A stretch of 64,000 nucleotides of DNA from Psychrobacter sp. JB385 (GTDB lineage Bacteria > Pseudomonadota > Gammaproteobacteria > Pseudomonadales > Moraxellaceae): contig NZ_FUKN01000013.1 in the NCBI RefSeq assembly GCF_900163785.1, positions 372,001 to 436,000 of the forward strand, given 5' to 3'. Every line of letters begins with the position of its first letter. The stretch's first letter is position 1. The translations under genes were made by a program, and so were the position numbers. The notes under the pieces are model-generated. The model did not search any database. It worked only from the letters and a program-made list of their open reading frames with translations, and was not told the origin of the DNA. Below, piece by piece: positions 44,170 through 52,406 of the stretch.

Positions 44170-45237
44170 TCAACTATCGGACTTAATAGATTCGTACTCT
44201 GCGTCGATAATTCTTTTTAAGCAGGATGTTATGTCTTCACCGTAGGCTTCTGATATTTCTTTAACTTTCTTTTCATAGCCATGTGGCAACTTGATTTTTT
44301 TTTCAGCTTTCACTGGCTTTTTATCCCTAAATACCTTCTGATTCCAAGCAGTACGCATTCTTGATATCCATTCAACTTTGGCGTCGCTGGCCTCATAAGC
44401 ACTTTGGACTAATTTTCCGTAAGCCTCTACTCTTGGCAAACCACTCTTTGTGAATTTTCTATAATTATTGGCTTTACTTTTCTTTCCATCTTTATCCATA
44501 GCTTCATTTTTTACAATTTCCTCTGTTTGTTTTAATTTTAGTCTCTTACTTAAACTTTGGTCCAGTTCAATTGTATTTTTAGTCTTGCTAATAAGCTTTT
44601 GCTCCAAATCTAAATGTAAATCAAGTGCATCCAGTGAAGCACATATTTGTGCATAGCGCTCCTTGTTACTAATAGGAAGAAATGTAGGGACGTTGATCAA
44701 AAGATGATTTTCTTGTAGGTACTGAATCGCCCAGTCTATTTGTTTGTGATTTTTATAGTTCAACCAAACCAAATCTTTAGGACTCACTTTATGGCTATTG
44801 TAGCTAGGGATTGCAAACTTCATTATTCGGATTTTGTCCCATCGTTGAAAGAACCCGAAAGTGCTTCGTTCCTTTTCTCTACCGTATTGGTAACAGTCGA
44901 AATTTAATATCAGGTCTCTAGAAAAAACATTATGCACAATCTCTATTGATAAGTTCCAGTTTTGTCCAATAATTAATAACGAGTAGAACCAAAGAGAGGC
45001 TCTTAAGTCATCTTTTAACCAACTTATTAACTCATCTTTAACTAGGCATAAGTCTGTTCTAAAAAAGGTGTAATCAGTCATACCCCTATTTGACTCATGA
45101 CTACTAATAAGCTTGAGATTCTCAATATCCTGTAAAGGTCCAGTTACGAACCCTAACCGTTCTAAATTACAGTATATAAATTCAATCTCTCTCTGGGAAT
45201 ATCTTATTTTGTCAAAATCAAAATGATTATAGTCCAA
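44170..45237 (-). CDS. AT-rich orphan gene, 355 aa
   Basis: I do not recognise this protein. It has no signal peptide or membrane segment. The first half is mixed and aromatic-rich (YTFFRTDLCLVKDELISWLK, FGFFQRWDKIRIMKFAI); the second half, from about residue 215, is strongly basic and helical (Lys-rich, KRLKLKQTEEIVKN, SGLPRVEAYGKLVQSAYEA), suggesting nucleic-acid binding. The base composition is clearly more AT-rich than the core genes, a sign of acquired DNA. It is leftward, with a 400-base AT-rich upstream region containing palindromes. Confidence 0.7.
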   Translation of the reverse strand: MDYNHFDFDKIRYSQREIEFIYCNLERLGFVTGPLQDIENLKLISSHESNRGMTDYTFFRTDLCLVKDELISWLKDDLRASLWFYSLLIIGQNWNLSIEIVHNVFSRDLILNFDCYQYGREKERSTFGFFQRWDKIRIMKFAIPSYNSHKVSPKDLVWLNYKNHKQIDWAIQYLQENHLLINVPTFLPISNKERYAQICASLDALDLHLDLEQKLISKTKNTIELDQSLSKRLKLKQTEEIVKNEAMDKDGKKSKANNYRKFTKSGLPRVEAYGKLVQSAYEASDAKVEWISRMRTAWNQKVFRDKKPVKAEKKIKLPHGYEKKVKEISEAYGEDITSCLKRIIDAEYESIKSDS

Positions 45238-45639
45238 TTCAGTCTACCTTAACTTTGAATATTAACTGAGAAATTTTAGTAATTATAATATCATTTAATA
45301 ATAATTTTAGAGTGATTTTTACGTAACGTAAAATACTATACCTTCCTTGTGTTACATAGGTTTCAGGGGTTATAAATATATTTATTTGGTTCAATAGAAT
45401 CAGTATATTATTCCTATAAACATAATACGTAACTCCCCACACAATAAACTCGCTTTTAAACGGGATTTTAAAAACCCAAAGCTAAGTTACAGCGTGATAT
45501 TTTTTGATCTTAAAATCCGGTTATTAATATTATTAATAAAATGTAAGCCACAAGTAGATTCGCTGATCACTCTCACTATTGAAAATAATAATTTACTCAT
45601 CTGCCTAAGATTATGAACGTATAACTTTAGGTAGATAAC
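45238..45639. promoter_or_regulatory. Divergent AT-rich region with palindromes
   Basis: Gap between two divergent genes. It contains TTTTACGT-A-ACGTAAAA at 45317-45333, perfect, about 80 bases upstream of the leftward orphan gene, and TTATTAATA-T-TATTAATAA at 45521-45539, perfect, about 100 bases upstream of the Gp2-like gene. These may be operators; the second could be an unwinding element for a replication initiator. A 67-codon open frame here (45239-45442, minus) is not convincing. Confidence 0.5.
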
Positions 45640-46578
45640 ATGATCATCCCAAACTTAAGCCATGAGGTAGTAGTCGCTAAAGTCGACAAACTCGTGAGCG
45701 ATATCCTTAACCCTAAAAATCGAATTAGCATTCAACAAATTAGTTATCGACTAAATCTTTATTATCAGCCAATGACACTGCTCTACAACAACGAATTAAA
45801 ATACACGAACTCGATAGAATGGTTTATAGGCAGCTGCTACCTTGTTTGCGGTAATTGCTATCCTCATGAGATTTTTTGGGATGAGGCGATGGCAGAGAGT
45901 TTTTTGAATGCGCTAAATTTTTATCAGTACGAGTATGCCACTGATAAAGCAGATTTTGCTTTTCAAGAACAACGCAATAGCCAATCACTTATGGAATATA
46001 TGAGTTATTACTTAGAGAAATATGCACGTGTGCTTATTGTAAGAGTAGATCTTAAACTGAAAGTAGAGTTTGCCCACCTTGTTGATGCTGAGATCTTTCA
46101 GGGTTTCATGAATCAGCTTATGGTAAAAATCCAAAGAGACAGAGAAAAGGAAAAGAAAAGGAAAAATGGAAAGTTAGCAAATGCCAGTAAAGGGTGTTTT
46201 GAGGATCTAAGAGGTTATGCTTGGGCTATAGAGCAGGGTATTGAGACTGGTGGTCTACACTGTCACTTAGTTTTGATTTATAACGGTGATAAGCGTCAGA
46301 AAGACTGGTTTTTAGGCGATACTGTTGGTAAGAGATGGGTTGAGATTACAGAGGGTTTAGGCTGGTATTACAATGGTAATACCCCTAAGCGTAAAGCAAG
46401 CTATAGGCGCCGAGGTAAGCTCGGTATAGGGATGATTGATAGAGACAAGCCTTTAGAGGTGAATAACGCTATTAATGCAGCGTTGTATCTAGCTCGCCCC
46501 AACAAATATGAGCAACGCCTCAAATCTTGGCCACTTAAAATGCGTAGCTTTGGTCGCGGGGCTCTACCTAATAGCTAA
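45640..46578 (+). CDS. Inovirus Gp2-like (YagK/YfjJ-type) protein, possible HUH replication initiator
   Basis: 312 residues, recognised as an inovirus Gp2 family protein by its C-terminal half. RGYAWAIEQGIETGGLHCHL carries a His-Cys-His in the form of the HUH metal-binding motif (near residue 207), preceded by an R/V strand (ARVLIVRVDLKLKVEF) that fits motif I of Rep-like enzymes, and followed near residue 285 by ALYLARPNKYEQ, which contains candidate catalytic tyrosines. A basic linker (EKEKKRKNGKL) lies between. It may nick DNA to start rolling-circle replication of an element; this is inference. It follows an AT-rich, palindrome-containing region and is ended by a terminator. Confidence 0.8.
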   Translation: MIIPNLSHEVVVAKVDKLVSDILNPKNRISIQQISYRLNLYYQPMTLLYNNELKYTNSIEWFIGSCYLVCGNCYPHEIFWDEAMAESFLNALNFYQYEYATDKADFAFQEQRNSQSLMEYMSYYLEKYARVLIVRVDLKLKVEFAHLVDAEIFQGFMNQLMVKIQRDREKEKKRKNGKLANASKGCFEDLRGYAWAIEQGIETGGLHCHLVLIYNGDKRQKDWFLGDTVGKRWVEITEGLGWYYNGNTPKRKASYRRRGKLGIGMIDRDKPLEVNNAINAALYLARPNKYEQRLKSWPLKMRSFGRGALPNS

Positions 46579-46677
46579 GTAGTACTCAACATATATGATA
46601 TCAAAATAATTTCAGATACATACTACCTCCATGAGATCGAGCATTAGCGTCCTAATGCTTATCCTACTTTGCCCATT

Positions 46678-46706
46678 AAAGGTCTGCCTCGTGCAGACCT
46701 TTTTTA
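46678..46706 (+). terminator. Terminator after the Gp2-like gene
   Basis: AAAGGTCTGC pairs with GCAGACCTTT around CTCGT, followed by T. Confidence 0.9.
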
Positions 46707-46729
46707 TGCTCAACATAAAAGGAGTTCTT

Positions 46730-47026
46730 ATGAAACCAGTATGTCCACATTGTAAGTCATCTAGCGTTGATGAGATGACTGATGGCACTAACCACACTAT
46801 GAATGAGACGCTGTTATCACCTACTGTATTGATCAGTATTGGCATCAGTCTATGTAGATCATTTAACGTTCATCCAGCAGTTGGCGTTATTGCAGGTACT
46901 GCAATCGCAACGTTATTCAAAATGTCTCAATCGAACAATGCTCTACCAATGCTGATTAATAAGCAGTATCGCTGTGAGGACTGTACTCACATGTTCTCAA
47001 CCATCCATTCATTTAACTCAATCTAA
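46730..47026 (+). CDS. Small zinc-ribbon protein
   Basis: 98 residues from the ATG at 46730, preceded by AAAAGGAG; the frame is open further upstream but that part runs through a terminator. CPHC at residues 5-8 and CEDC near residue 84 form a four-Cys zinc ribbon split by a hydrophobic stretch (LLSPTVLISIGISLC and GVIAGTAIATLF) that may be one or two membrane helices. Function unknown. It is part of the accessory cassette, 45 bases before the DUF932 gene. Confidence 0.75.
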   Translation: MKPVCPHCKSSSVDEMTDGTNHTMNETLLSPTVLISIGISLCRSFNVHPAVGVIAGTAIATLFKMSQSNNALPMLINKQYRCEDCTHMFSTIHSFNSI

Positions 47027-47070
47027 CTAAACCATCAACTCACTAAATAACACTTAAAAGGAAAATCAAC

Positions 47071-48066
47071 ATGGCACATTTAATCGAAAGCATGGCATAC
47101 ATCGGCGACACCCCATGGCACGGTCTTGGCAACGAGCTATCCCCCAAACAGCCGATTGAGGTCTGGGCACGTGAGGCTGGGATGGATTGGCGTATTGAAT
47201 CCTCAGATGTCAGCTACATGGCAACCAACGATAAAGGGCAAAACCTGATCATGCCTTATGACAATAACAAGGTACTGTATCGCTCAGACACGCTTGAGCC
47301 GTTATCAGTGGTGAGTCAGCGCTACCAAGAAGTGCAACCAAGTGAGATTTTAGAGTTTTATCGTGATCTGACTGAACAAGCAGACTTTGAGCTGGAAACC
47401 GCTGGTGTACTTAAAGAAGGCCGTAAGTTCTGGGCACTCGCTCGTACGGGGCAATCAGCAACGCTACGTGGCGGTGATGTCAGTCATGGCTATCTGCTCC
47501 TAGCAACCGCTTGTGATGGTACGCTTGCCACCACAGCACAATTCACCAATATTCGCGTGGTGTGTAATAACACTTTAGCGATCAGCCTCGCTAATGGCAG
47601 TGGCGGTGTGGTGAAAGTACCGCATAGCACTACCTTTGATGCCGAGAAGGTCAAGCAACAATTGGGCGTATCCGTCAGCCAGTGGGATGCGTTTAACTAT
47701 GAGATGAAGCAGTTAACCAATAGACGCGTCACGCAAGCAGAAGCAGCCAACTACTTAAACCGTGTGTTTAATGATGTCAAAGACGATGGCTTGATTCTGT
47801 TTAATACGGCGAAGAAGGAAAAAGATGCCATCCCTAATGCAAAAGCGATGAATCAGGTGATGTCCATGTTTAACGGTCAAGGTCGCGGTGCAGATCTGGC
47901 ATCCGCTAAAGACACGGCTTATGGGTTGTTAAATGCGATGACAGAATTTGTTGATCATGAACGCCGTGCGATGTCGCAAGATCATCGCTTGGATTCCGCC
48001 TGGTTTGGGGCTGGGGCCAAACTTAAAGATAAAAGCCTCGATGAAGCGCTACGCTTGATTGCTTAG
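47071..48066 (+). CDS. DUF932 domain protein
   Basis: 331 residues, DUF932 over nearly the whole length; the N-terminus MAHLIESMAYIGDTPWHGLG and RVVCNNTLAISL are typical. DUF932 proteins are common on plasmids and integrative elements, often beside a YqaJ nuclease as here, and their molecular role is not settled. AAAAGGAAAATCAAC precedes the ATG, and an intrinsic terminator follows at once. Confidence 0.88.
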   Translation: MAHLIESMAYIGDTPWHGLGNELSPKQPIEVWAREAGMDWRIESSDVSYMATNDKGQNLIMPYDNNKVLYRSDTLEPLSVVSQRYQEVQPSEILEFYRDLTEQADFELETAGVLKEGRKFWALARTGQSATLRGGDVSHGYLLLATACDGTLATTAQFTNIRVVCNNTLAISLANGSGGVVKVPHSTTFDAEKVKQQLGVSVSQWDAFNYEMKQLTNRRVTQAEAANYLNRVFNDVKDDGLILFNTAKKEKDAIPNAKAMNQVMSMFNGQGRGADLASAKDTAYGLLNAMTEFVDHERRAMSQDHRLDSAWFGAGAKLKDKSLDEALRLIA

Positions 48067-48086
48067 ATAGTCTGATCTAATGAATC

Positions 48087-48113
48087 AACCACGCCTTTGC
48101 GCGTGGTTTTTTT
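48087..48113 (+). terminator. Terminator after the DUF932 gene
   Basis: AACCACGC pairs with GCGTGGTT around CTTTGC, followed by T. Confidence 0.9.
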
Positions 48114-48184
48114 ATGCCGTTAATTAAGCAAGGCACATTTACAGATACAGATCACCAAGAATAAATCTACTAAAGGAGTTCACC

Positions 48185-49339
48185 ATGAACCTGATCGCAG
48201 TAAACAACACAACCACGAATCAGCTAAAACCTAAACGTTCAGTCATGACAGGTAAAACGTCCAGAACCGCTAAGTCTAAAATCAAGGACAATCCAGCAGA
48301 GGTCACGCTAAAGCAAAATGAAGTCATTAGTAAACTTGCTCAACCAAAGACATCAACCACCGCTAAGCGTTTGGTCAATACCAAGAAACTAAGCCGTGAA
48401 GACTGGCTACGAGTACGAAAGCAAGGTATTGGCAGCTCTGATGCTGCCGCTGCCTGCGGTATCCATCCGTATCTATCCATGCTTGAGCTATGGATGATCA
48501 AAACAGGACGCATGAGCTCAGACATTGATGCCAGTAGTAATAACGGCATTGAAGGGTATTCGCCGCTCTACTGGGGCAATACGCTTGAACCCATGGTCGC
48601 AAAATACTACCAAGAGCATACAGGTAATAAAGTACGCCGCGTTAATGCTGTCTTGCAGCATCCTGATCCTGATAAAGCGTTTATGCTGGCCAATTTGGAC
48701 TATGCCATTACAGGTAATGATGAGGTTCAGATTTTAGAGTGCAAAACCGCTGGTGAACATGGGGCCAAGCTGTGGAAACATGGCGTACCTCTCTATGTGA
48801 CTTGCCAAGTACAGCATCAACTGGCGGTTACAGGCAAAACTGCTGCCCATATCTGCGTGCTACTTTGTGGACATGAAGCGAAGATTTATAAGGTTGAGCG
48901 TGACGAACGCTTGGTTGAATCTATCACTGAGCATGAGCGTTTGTTCTGGCAATACGTGGAAACGGATACTCCGCCCACACCGGATCACTCTGAGTCAGCA
49001 GCGCGAGCATTAAAACAGCTGTATCCAACTGCTAAGCCATCAAGCAAGGTTGATCTACGAGGCGATGATGGGGCCAACAGGTTGTTTGAACAATTACTTA
49101 GCTACCGCGCATCTATAGAAGACATCGAGCAGCGTTCTGATCAAGTTAAGCATCAACTGCAAACACTGATTGCCGATAATGAGGTGGCTGTGTTCTCAAA
49201 GGGCGCTATTTCTTGGAAGCGCTCTAAAGACAGTGTTGGTCTTGATAGCAAAGCTGTCATAAAAGCGTATCCTGAATTGCTCGCGCAGTTTAGTAAAACA
49301 CAGCAAGGTAGCAGACGCTTTGTTGTGCTCAATAATTGA
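48185..49339 (+). CDS. YqaJ-type viral recombinase / exonuclease
   Basis: 384 residues; lambda-exonuclease-like nuclease of the YqaJ family, which makes 3' single strands for annealing-type recombination. A basic N-terminal extension of about 60 residues precedes the domain, which starts at LRVRKQGIGSSDAAAACGI. The PD-(D/E)xK core is visible: Glu in GNTLEPMVAKYYQEHTG, Asp in ANLDYAITGN near residue 170 and Glu-x-Lys in ILECKTAGEHG near residue 186. The C-terminus holds a helical segment. AAAGGAG precedes the start. Together with the DUF932 and RDF-like neighbours it forms a recombination cassette of a mobile element. Confidence 0.9.
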   Translation: MNLIAVNNTTTNQLKPKRSVMTGKTSRTAKSKIKDNPAEVTLKQNEVISKLAQPKTSTTAKRLVNTKKLSREDWLRVRKQGIGSSDAAAACGIHPYLSMLELWMIKTGRMSSDIDASSNNGIEGYSPLYWGNTLEPMVAKYYQEHTGNKVRRVNAVLQHPDPDKAFMLANLDYAITGNDEVQILECKTAGEHGAKLWKHGVPLYVTCQVQHQLAVTGKTAAHICVLLCGHEAKIYKVERDERLVESITEHERLFWQYVETDTPPTPDHSESAARALKQLYPTAKPSSKVDLRGDDGANRLFEQLLSYRASIEDIEQRSDQVKHQLQTLIADNEVAVFSKGAISWKRSKDSVGLDSKAVIKAYPELLAQFSKTQQGSRRFVVLNN

Positions 49340-49406
49340 GCTAAAAATCACTCAATCATCAACACAGCAATCAACCAGTCGAAGCGAATCAAGCAAGCGC
49401 ATAACC

Positions 49407-49432
49407 GCCCACCTAACAAGGTGGGCTTTTTT
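49407..49432 (+). terminator. Terminator after the YqaJ gene
   Basis: GCCCACC pairs with GGTGGGC, followed by T. Confidence 0.9.
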
Positions 49433-49473
49433 ATGGCTAAACACAATCTATTAAACATATAAGGAATATCACC

Positions 49474-50385
49474 ATGATTAAAGGTCTAACGATAACCCCG
49501 CCCGTATTAGGTCGCATCAGCATCGGCCGTGTCATTGAAAAAGACGGCAAGCGTCTGCCTGCCAAAGACGATCAATTCACGATTACCAGCCAAGTCCAAA
49601 ACAAGGATGGCTGGGTCAATCATCCACTTGATGCAAAGCTACGCGAAAATAACGACGGTAAGCTCAGACAAATACCGGTACGCATGCTGTTTAATGATCC
49701 TGAGCTAAACCTGCGAGCTGAGTACACCTTGTTCGATAGACAAACAGGTCGGCCACTATGCGTGGGTGACGGTGAGAAGTGTCAGCGTAGAACCAATAAC
49801 GGTGTCGAGCAGCTTACTTGCCCGTCGCCAGATCGCTGTCCGTTGGCGCAAGGCGGTGCTTGTAAGCCGTATGGTCGTCTGTACGTTAATCTGAGTGAGG
49901 ATGATGAGCTTGGCACGTTTATCTTTCGAACCACAGGCTTTAATAGTATTCGCACTTTAGCCGCACGCTTAAGCTACTTTGCCGCAGTATCAGGCAACAA
50001 GTTGTCATGTCTGCCTCTGCAACTCACACTCCGAGGTAAAAGCACCACGCAAAGCTATCGTACGCCAATCTACTTCGTGGATTTGACGCTACGTGAAGGC
50101 GTCACTCTAAAACAGGCCGTACAAGATGCGCAGGCAATTGATACGGAACTGAGCGAGCACTGCTTTGATCAAGCGGCCTTAGAAGAAGCTGCCAAACAAG
50201 GTTACGTAAATTCCTGCTTTGAGATTGATAGCGATGGTCTGCTGGATGTGGCTGAAGAGTTTTATCCGATGGAGACAGAGAATATGAGTAGTAGTCAGCA
50301 AGGAAACTATCAGAACGGGTTAGCCACTCAGAACATGACCAGCATCGAGCACGGACTACGAAAAAGCGTGACGGCTGTGAGTTAA
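49474..50385 (+). CDS. Recombination directionality factor-like / metal-binding protein
   Basis: 303 residues. IKGLTITPPVLGRISIGRV at the N-terminus and the central Cys cluster (CVGDGEKCQRR, LTCPSPDRCPLAQGGAC) match the family annotated as hydrolase or metal-binding protein, related to Gp3-type recombination directionality factors. The cysteines should bind zinc. Gp3-type factors switch serine integrases from integration to excision; no integrase is seen in the window, so this role is uncertain. The gene is between two terminators and has its own AAGGAATATC ribosome site. Confidence 0.8.
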   Translation: MIKGLTITPPVLGRISIGRVIEKDGKRLPAKDDQFTITSQVQNKDGWVNHPLDAKLRENNDGKLRQIPVRMLFNDPELNLRAEYTLFDRQTGRPLCVGDGEKCQRRTNNGVEQLTCPSPDRCPLAQGGACKPYGRLYVNLSEDDELGTFIFRTTGFNSIRTLAARLSYFAAVSGNKLSCLPLQLTLRGKSTTQSYRTPIYFVDLTLREGVTLKQAVQDAQAIDTELSEHCFDQAALEEAAKQGYVNSCFEIDSDGLLDVAEEFYPMETENMSSSQQGNYQNGLATQNMTSIEHGLRKSVTAVS

Positions 50386-50407
50386 AACAATTGTACGGAT
50401 ATGCAAC

Positions 50408-50443
50408 AAAAAAAAGAGCTGATTGATTCAGCTCCTTTTTTTG
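50408..50443. terminator. Terminator after the RDF-like gene
   Basis: GAGCTGA pairs with TCAGCTC around TTGAT, with an A run before and seven T after; it could work on both strands. Confidence 0.9.
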
Positions 50444-50473
50444 TTGTCTGAGTCAACGTTAGAAGCCGGACGG

Positions 50474-50508
50474 TATGGGATGCCGTAAAAAAATATGGGA
50501 CTCCGTAA
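50474..50508. promoter_or_regulatory. Two 15-bp direct repeats upstream of the AlpA-like gene
   Basis: TATGGGATGCCGTAA at 50474-50488 and TATGGGACTCCGTAA at 50494-50508 differ at two positions and are set 20 bases apart, two helical turns. They lie 45-80 bases before the AlpA-like start and look like a tandem operator. Confidence 0.55.
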
Positions 50509-50553
50509 CTGTATGAGAAGAAAGATTCTCATTAACTTACAAAGGAGATAATC

Positions 50554-50805
50554 ATGGAAAATTTAAACGCAGCACAACCTGTAATCGAGCAATGCAATCA
50601 TATACCACAGTTGCTAAGTATCAAAGATGTTAGCAACTATACTGGTCTTAGTCGTTCTACCATCTATGAGATGATCAACGAAAACTCTGATCGCTATGAT
50701 CCAACCTTTCCTAAGAAAGTACAGCTTACCCAAGTGAGAGTAGTGTGGGTAGCGGGTGAGATTGCAGAATGGATCAATACTAAGATAGCAGAACGCTCTG
50801 CTTAA
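50554..50805 (+). CDS. AlpA-family transcriptional regulator
   Basis: 83-residue MerR-like helix-turn-helix protein of the AlpA family. LLSIKDVSNYTGLSRSTIYE is the recognition helix region and VWVAGEIAEWINTKIAER the usual C-terminus. AlpA proteins in prophages and islands activate the excision genes or integrase. The start has AAAGGAGAT upstream. Here it is the last gene of the accessory cassette, next to the copper locus. Confidence 0.9.
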   Translation: MENLNAAQPVIEQCNHIPQLLSIKDVSNYTGLSRSTIYEMINENSDRYDPTFPKKVQLTQVRVVWVAGEIAEWINTKIAERSA

Positions 50806-50813
50806 AGTTATCT

Positions 50814-50851
50814 AACCGCTTTACCACTAAAGGTAGGGCGGTTTATTTTTT
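50814..50851 (+). terminator. Terminator after the AlpA-like gene
   Basis: AACCGC pairs with GCGGTT, with inner TTACC/GGTA pairing, then TATTTTTT. Confidence 0.8.
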
Positions 50852-50932
50852 GCTAGATTTTACAGATTAGATATACTTCTAACAATCTCATGTATTTTTT
50901 ACATGCCAAACTTTATAGTGTGAAGGCGTTTA

Positions 50933-52405
50933 CTACCCACTAATCAATAACTCTACAGCGACTTCAAAATAATACTTATTTTTGATAGTAATATTTACTT
51001 TACCTTTATGGGCATTAGCGATAGCTTGAACAATAGATAGACCTAGTCCTGTTCCAGAATACTTATTGTCTGTTTTATCATGACGATAGAATCGCTCAAA
51101 TAATTTATCGGCCGCGCTTTGCTCTAGCGGTTTTTCTAAGCGGTTAGTCAAGGCGATTCTTAATAATGATTGTTTTGAGGATAGAGGATCTTCTTTTGAG
51201 CTCTCAAGAGTGATATCTAAGGCAATGATGGTAGCTGATACAGTGATAACACTGTCACTAGCTGCATAATAAATCGCATTTGACATCAGATTGGCAAACA
51301 ACCGTTGCAATAAACCTTCATCCCCTAGTATTGTTTTAAAATCACCTGATTTCTCAAAAACTATCTTACGATCCTCTGCAATCATTTCATAATAGTCTAT
51401 CAGCTTTGTGATTAGACTCTCGGTATCTACGTTACTAATTTGCGTGTCGCTTAAGCCTTTTTGAGTTTTTGCCAGCAGCAACATATTATTAATCATAGCC
51501 GATAGCTGCTCTAACGTGTCATGTTGATGGTGTAGCTGCTCAATGTATTCATTACCATCTCTTGGCTTATTCAACATGACTTGCGTTTGCGTACTCAGCG
51601 TCGCAATTGGGGTACGGAGCTCATGGGCGATATTATCTGAAAACCGAGACAAGGATTCAAAATTACTCTCAAGTTTGACCATCATTGAATTATAAGATTT
51701 TGCTAGTGGTCGTAGCTCTAAAGGCATATCACTGACGGTTATTCTTTCATCCAGTCTTTCAGGGTTAATCCTTTTCATTTTTTGTACGATAGTGGCTAAA
51801 GGTGCAAAACCCCAATACACACTTAATGCAGCTACTGACACCAGTAGTAATGTAATAGCGAATAAAATCATACTAAGCTGACGATTGAAATGCATGAGAT
51901 AGTGGTGATGAACATCGATGGGCAATGCAATAAGTGCCAAAACCTCTTGGTTTTCGATGATGATTGCTCGGTAATTCCTACCCTTTATCTCAATCGTGAA
52001 TTGCTGATCACGATAGACTTGCCACAATTGTGGCAGGCTAAAATCTGATGGTAGGTCGTTGATGAAGCTGGTTGGATCGCTAGATAACAGTACCCCGTTT
52101 TTATTTGCAATGACAGTTTTTAAGTCATAGTCAAGCCGAGAAGGATGTAGATGGTTGGCGCTAGTTAATGACTGAGATTTTGAAGCTGCTGCTGACTTTG
52201 TCTGATCATCAGAAGCATTGATACTTTTGCGTAGGTTAAAAGCTGCATGCGTGATAATCTCAGAGTCCATTTGTTCAAAATGTCCACTGACAGAACGCTG
52301 CACCCACGCGTAAATAATCACTTGAGAGATAATTACGAATACGGTTAGCAGAAAAACGGTGCGCCACAGTAATGGCAGGCGTCGACTATCTAACCGATAT
52401 TTCAT
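50933..52405 (-). CDS. copS: Copper-responsive sensor histidine kinase
   Basis: Inner-membrane kinase of about 490 residues. First membrane helix LLWRTVFLLTVFVIISQVII, a periplasmic sensor of about 140 residues with several His (HLHPSR, DVHHHYLMHF), second helix MILFAITLLLVSVAALSVYW, HAMP, then the phospho-acceptor box FSDNIAHELRTPIATLSTQ and the ATPase domain with NLMSNAIYYA (N box) and GTGLGLSIVQAIANAHKG (G2 box). I start it at ATG 52405, one base after the copR stop; an in-frame ATG at 52462 would overlap copR by 56 bases. Copper specificity rests on the neighbours. Confidence 0.92.
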   Translation of the reverse strand: MKYRLDSRRLPLLWRTVFLLTVFVIISQVIIYAWVQRSVSGHFEQMDSEIITHAAFNLRKSINASDDQTKSAAASKSQSLTSANHLHPSRLDYDLKTVIANKNGVLLSSDPTSFINDLPSDFSLPQLWQVYRDQQFTIEIKGRNYRAIIIENQEVLALIALPIDVHHHYLMHFNRQLSMILFAITLLLVSVAALSVYWGFAPLATIVQKMKRINPERLDERITVSDMPLELRPLAKSYNSMMVKLESNFESLSRFSDNIAHELRTPIATLSTQTQVMLNKPRDGNEYIEQLHHQHDTLEQLSAMINNMLLLAKTQKGLSDTQISNVDTESLITKLIDYYEMIAEDRKIVFEKSGDFKTILGDEGLLQRLFANLMSNAIYYAASDSVITVSATIIALDITLESSKEDPLSSKQSLLRIALTNRLEKPLEQSAADKLFERFYRHDKTDNKYSGTGLGLSIVQAIANAHKGKVNITIKNKYYFEVAVELLISG

Positions 52406-52406
52406 A

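Noticed and set aside
45239..45442. 67-codon minus-strand ORF upstream of the AT-rich orphan gene
   Set aside because: AT-rich, hydrophobic by composition, no ribosome site, and it covers the palindromic regulatory region.
46612..46845. 77-aa minus-strand ORF over the terminator of the Gp2-like gene
   Set aside because: Overlaps an intrinsic terminator and the start of the zinc-ribbon gene; no ribosome site.
44170..50851. Complete prophage or integrative element
   Set aside because: No integrase, structural, conjugation or lysis genes and no flanking direct repeats seen; only a partial cassette can be claimed.
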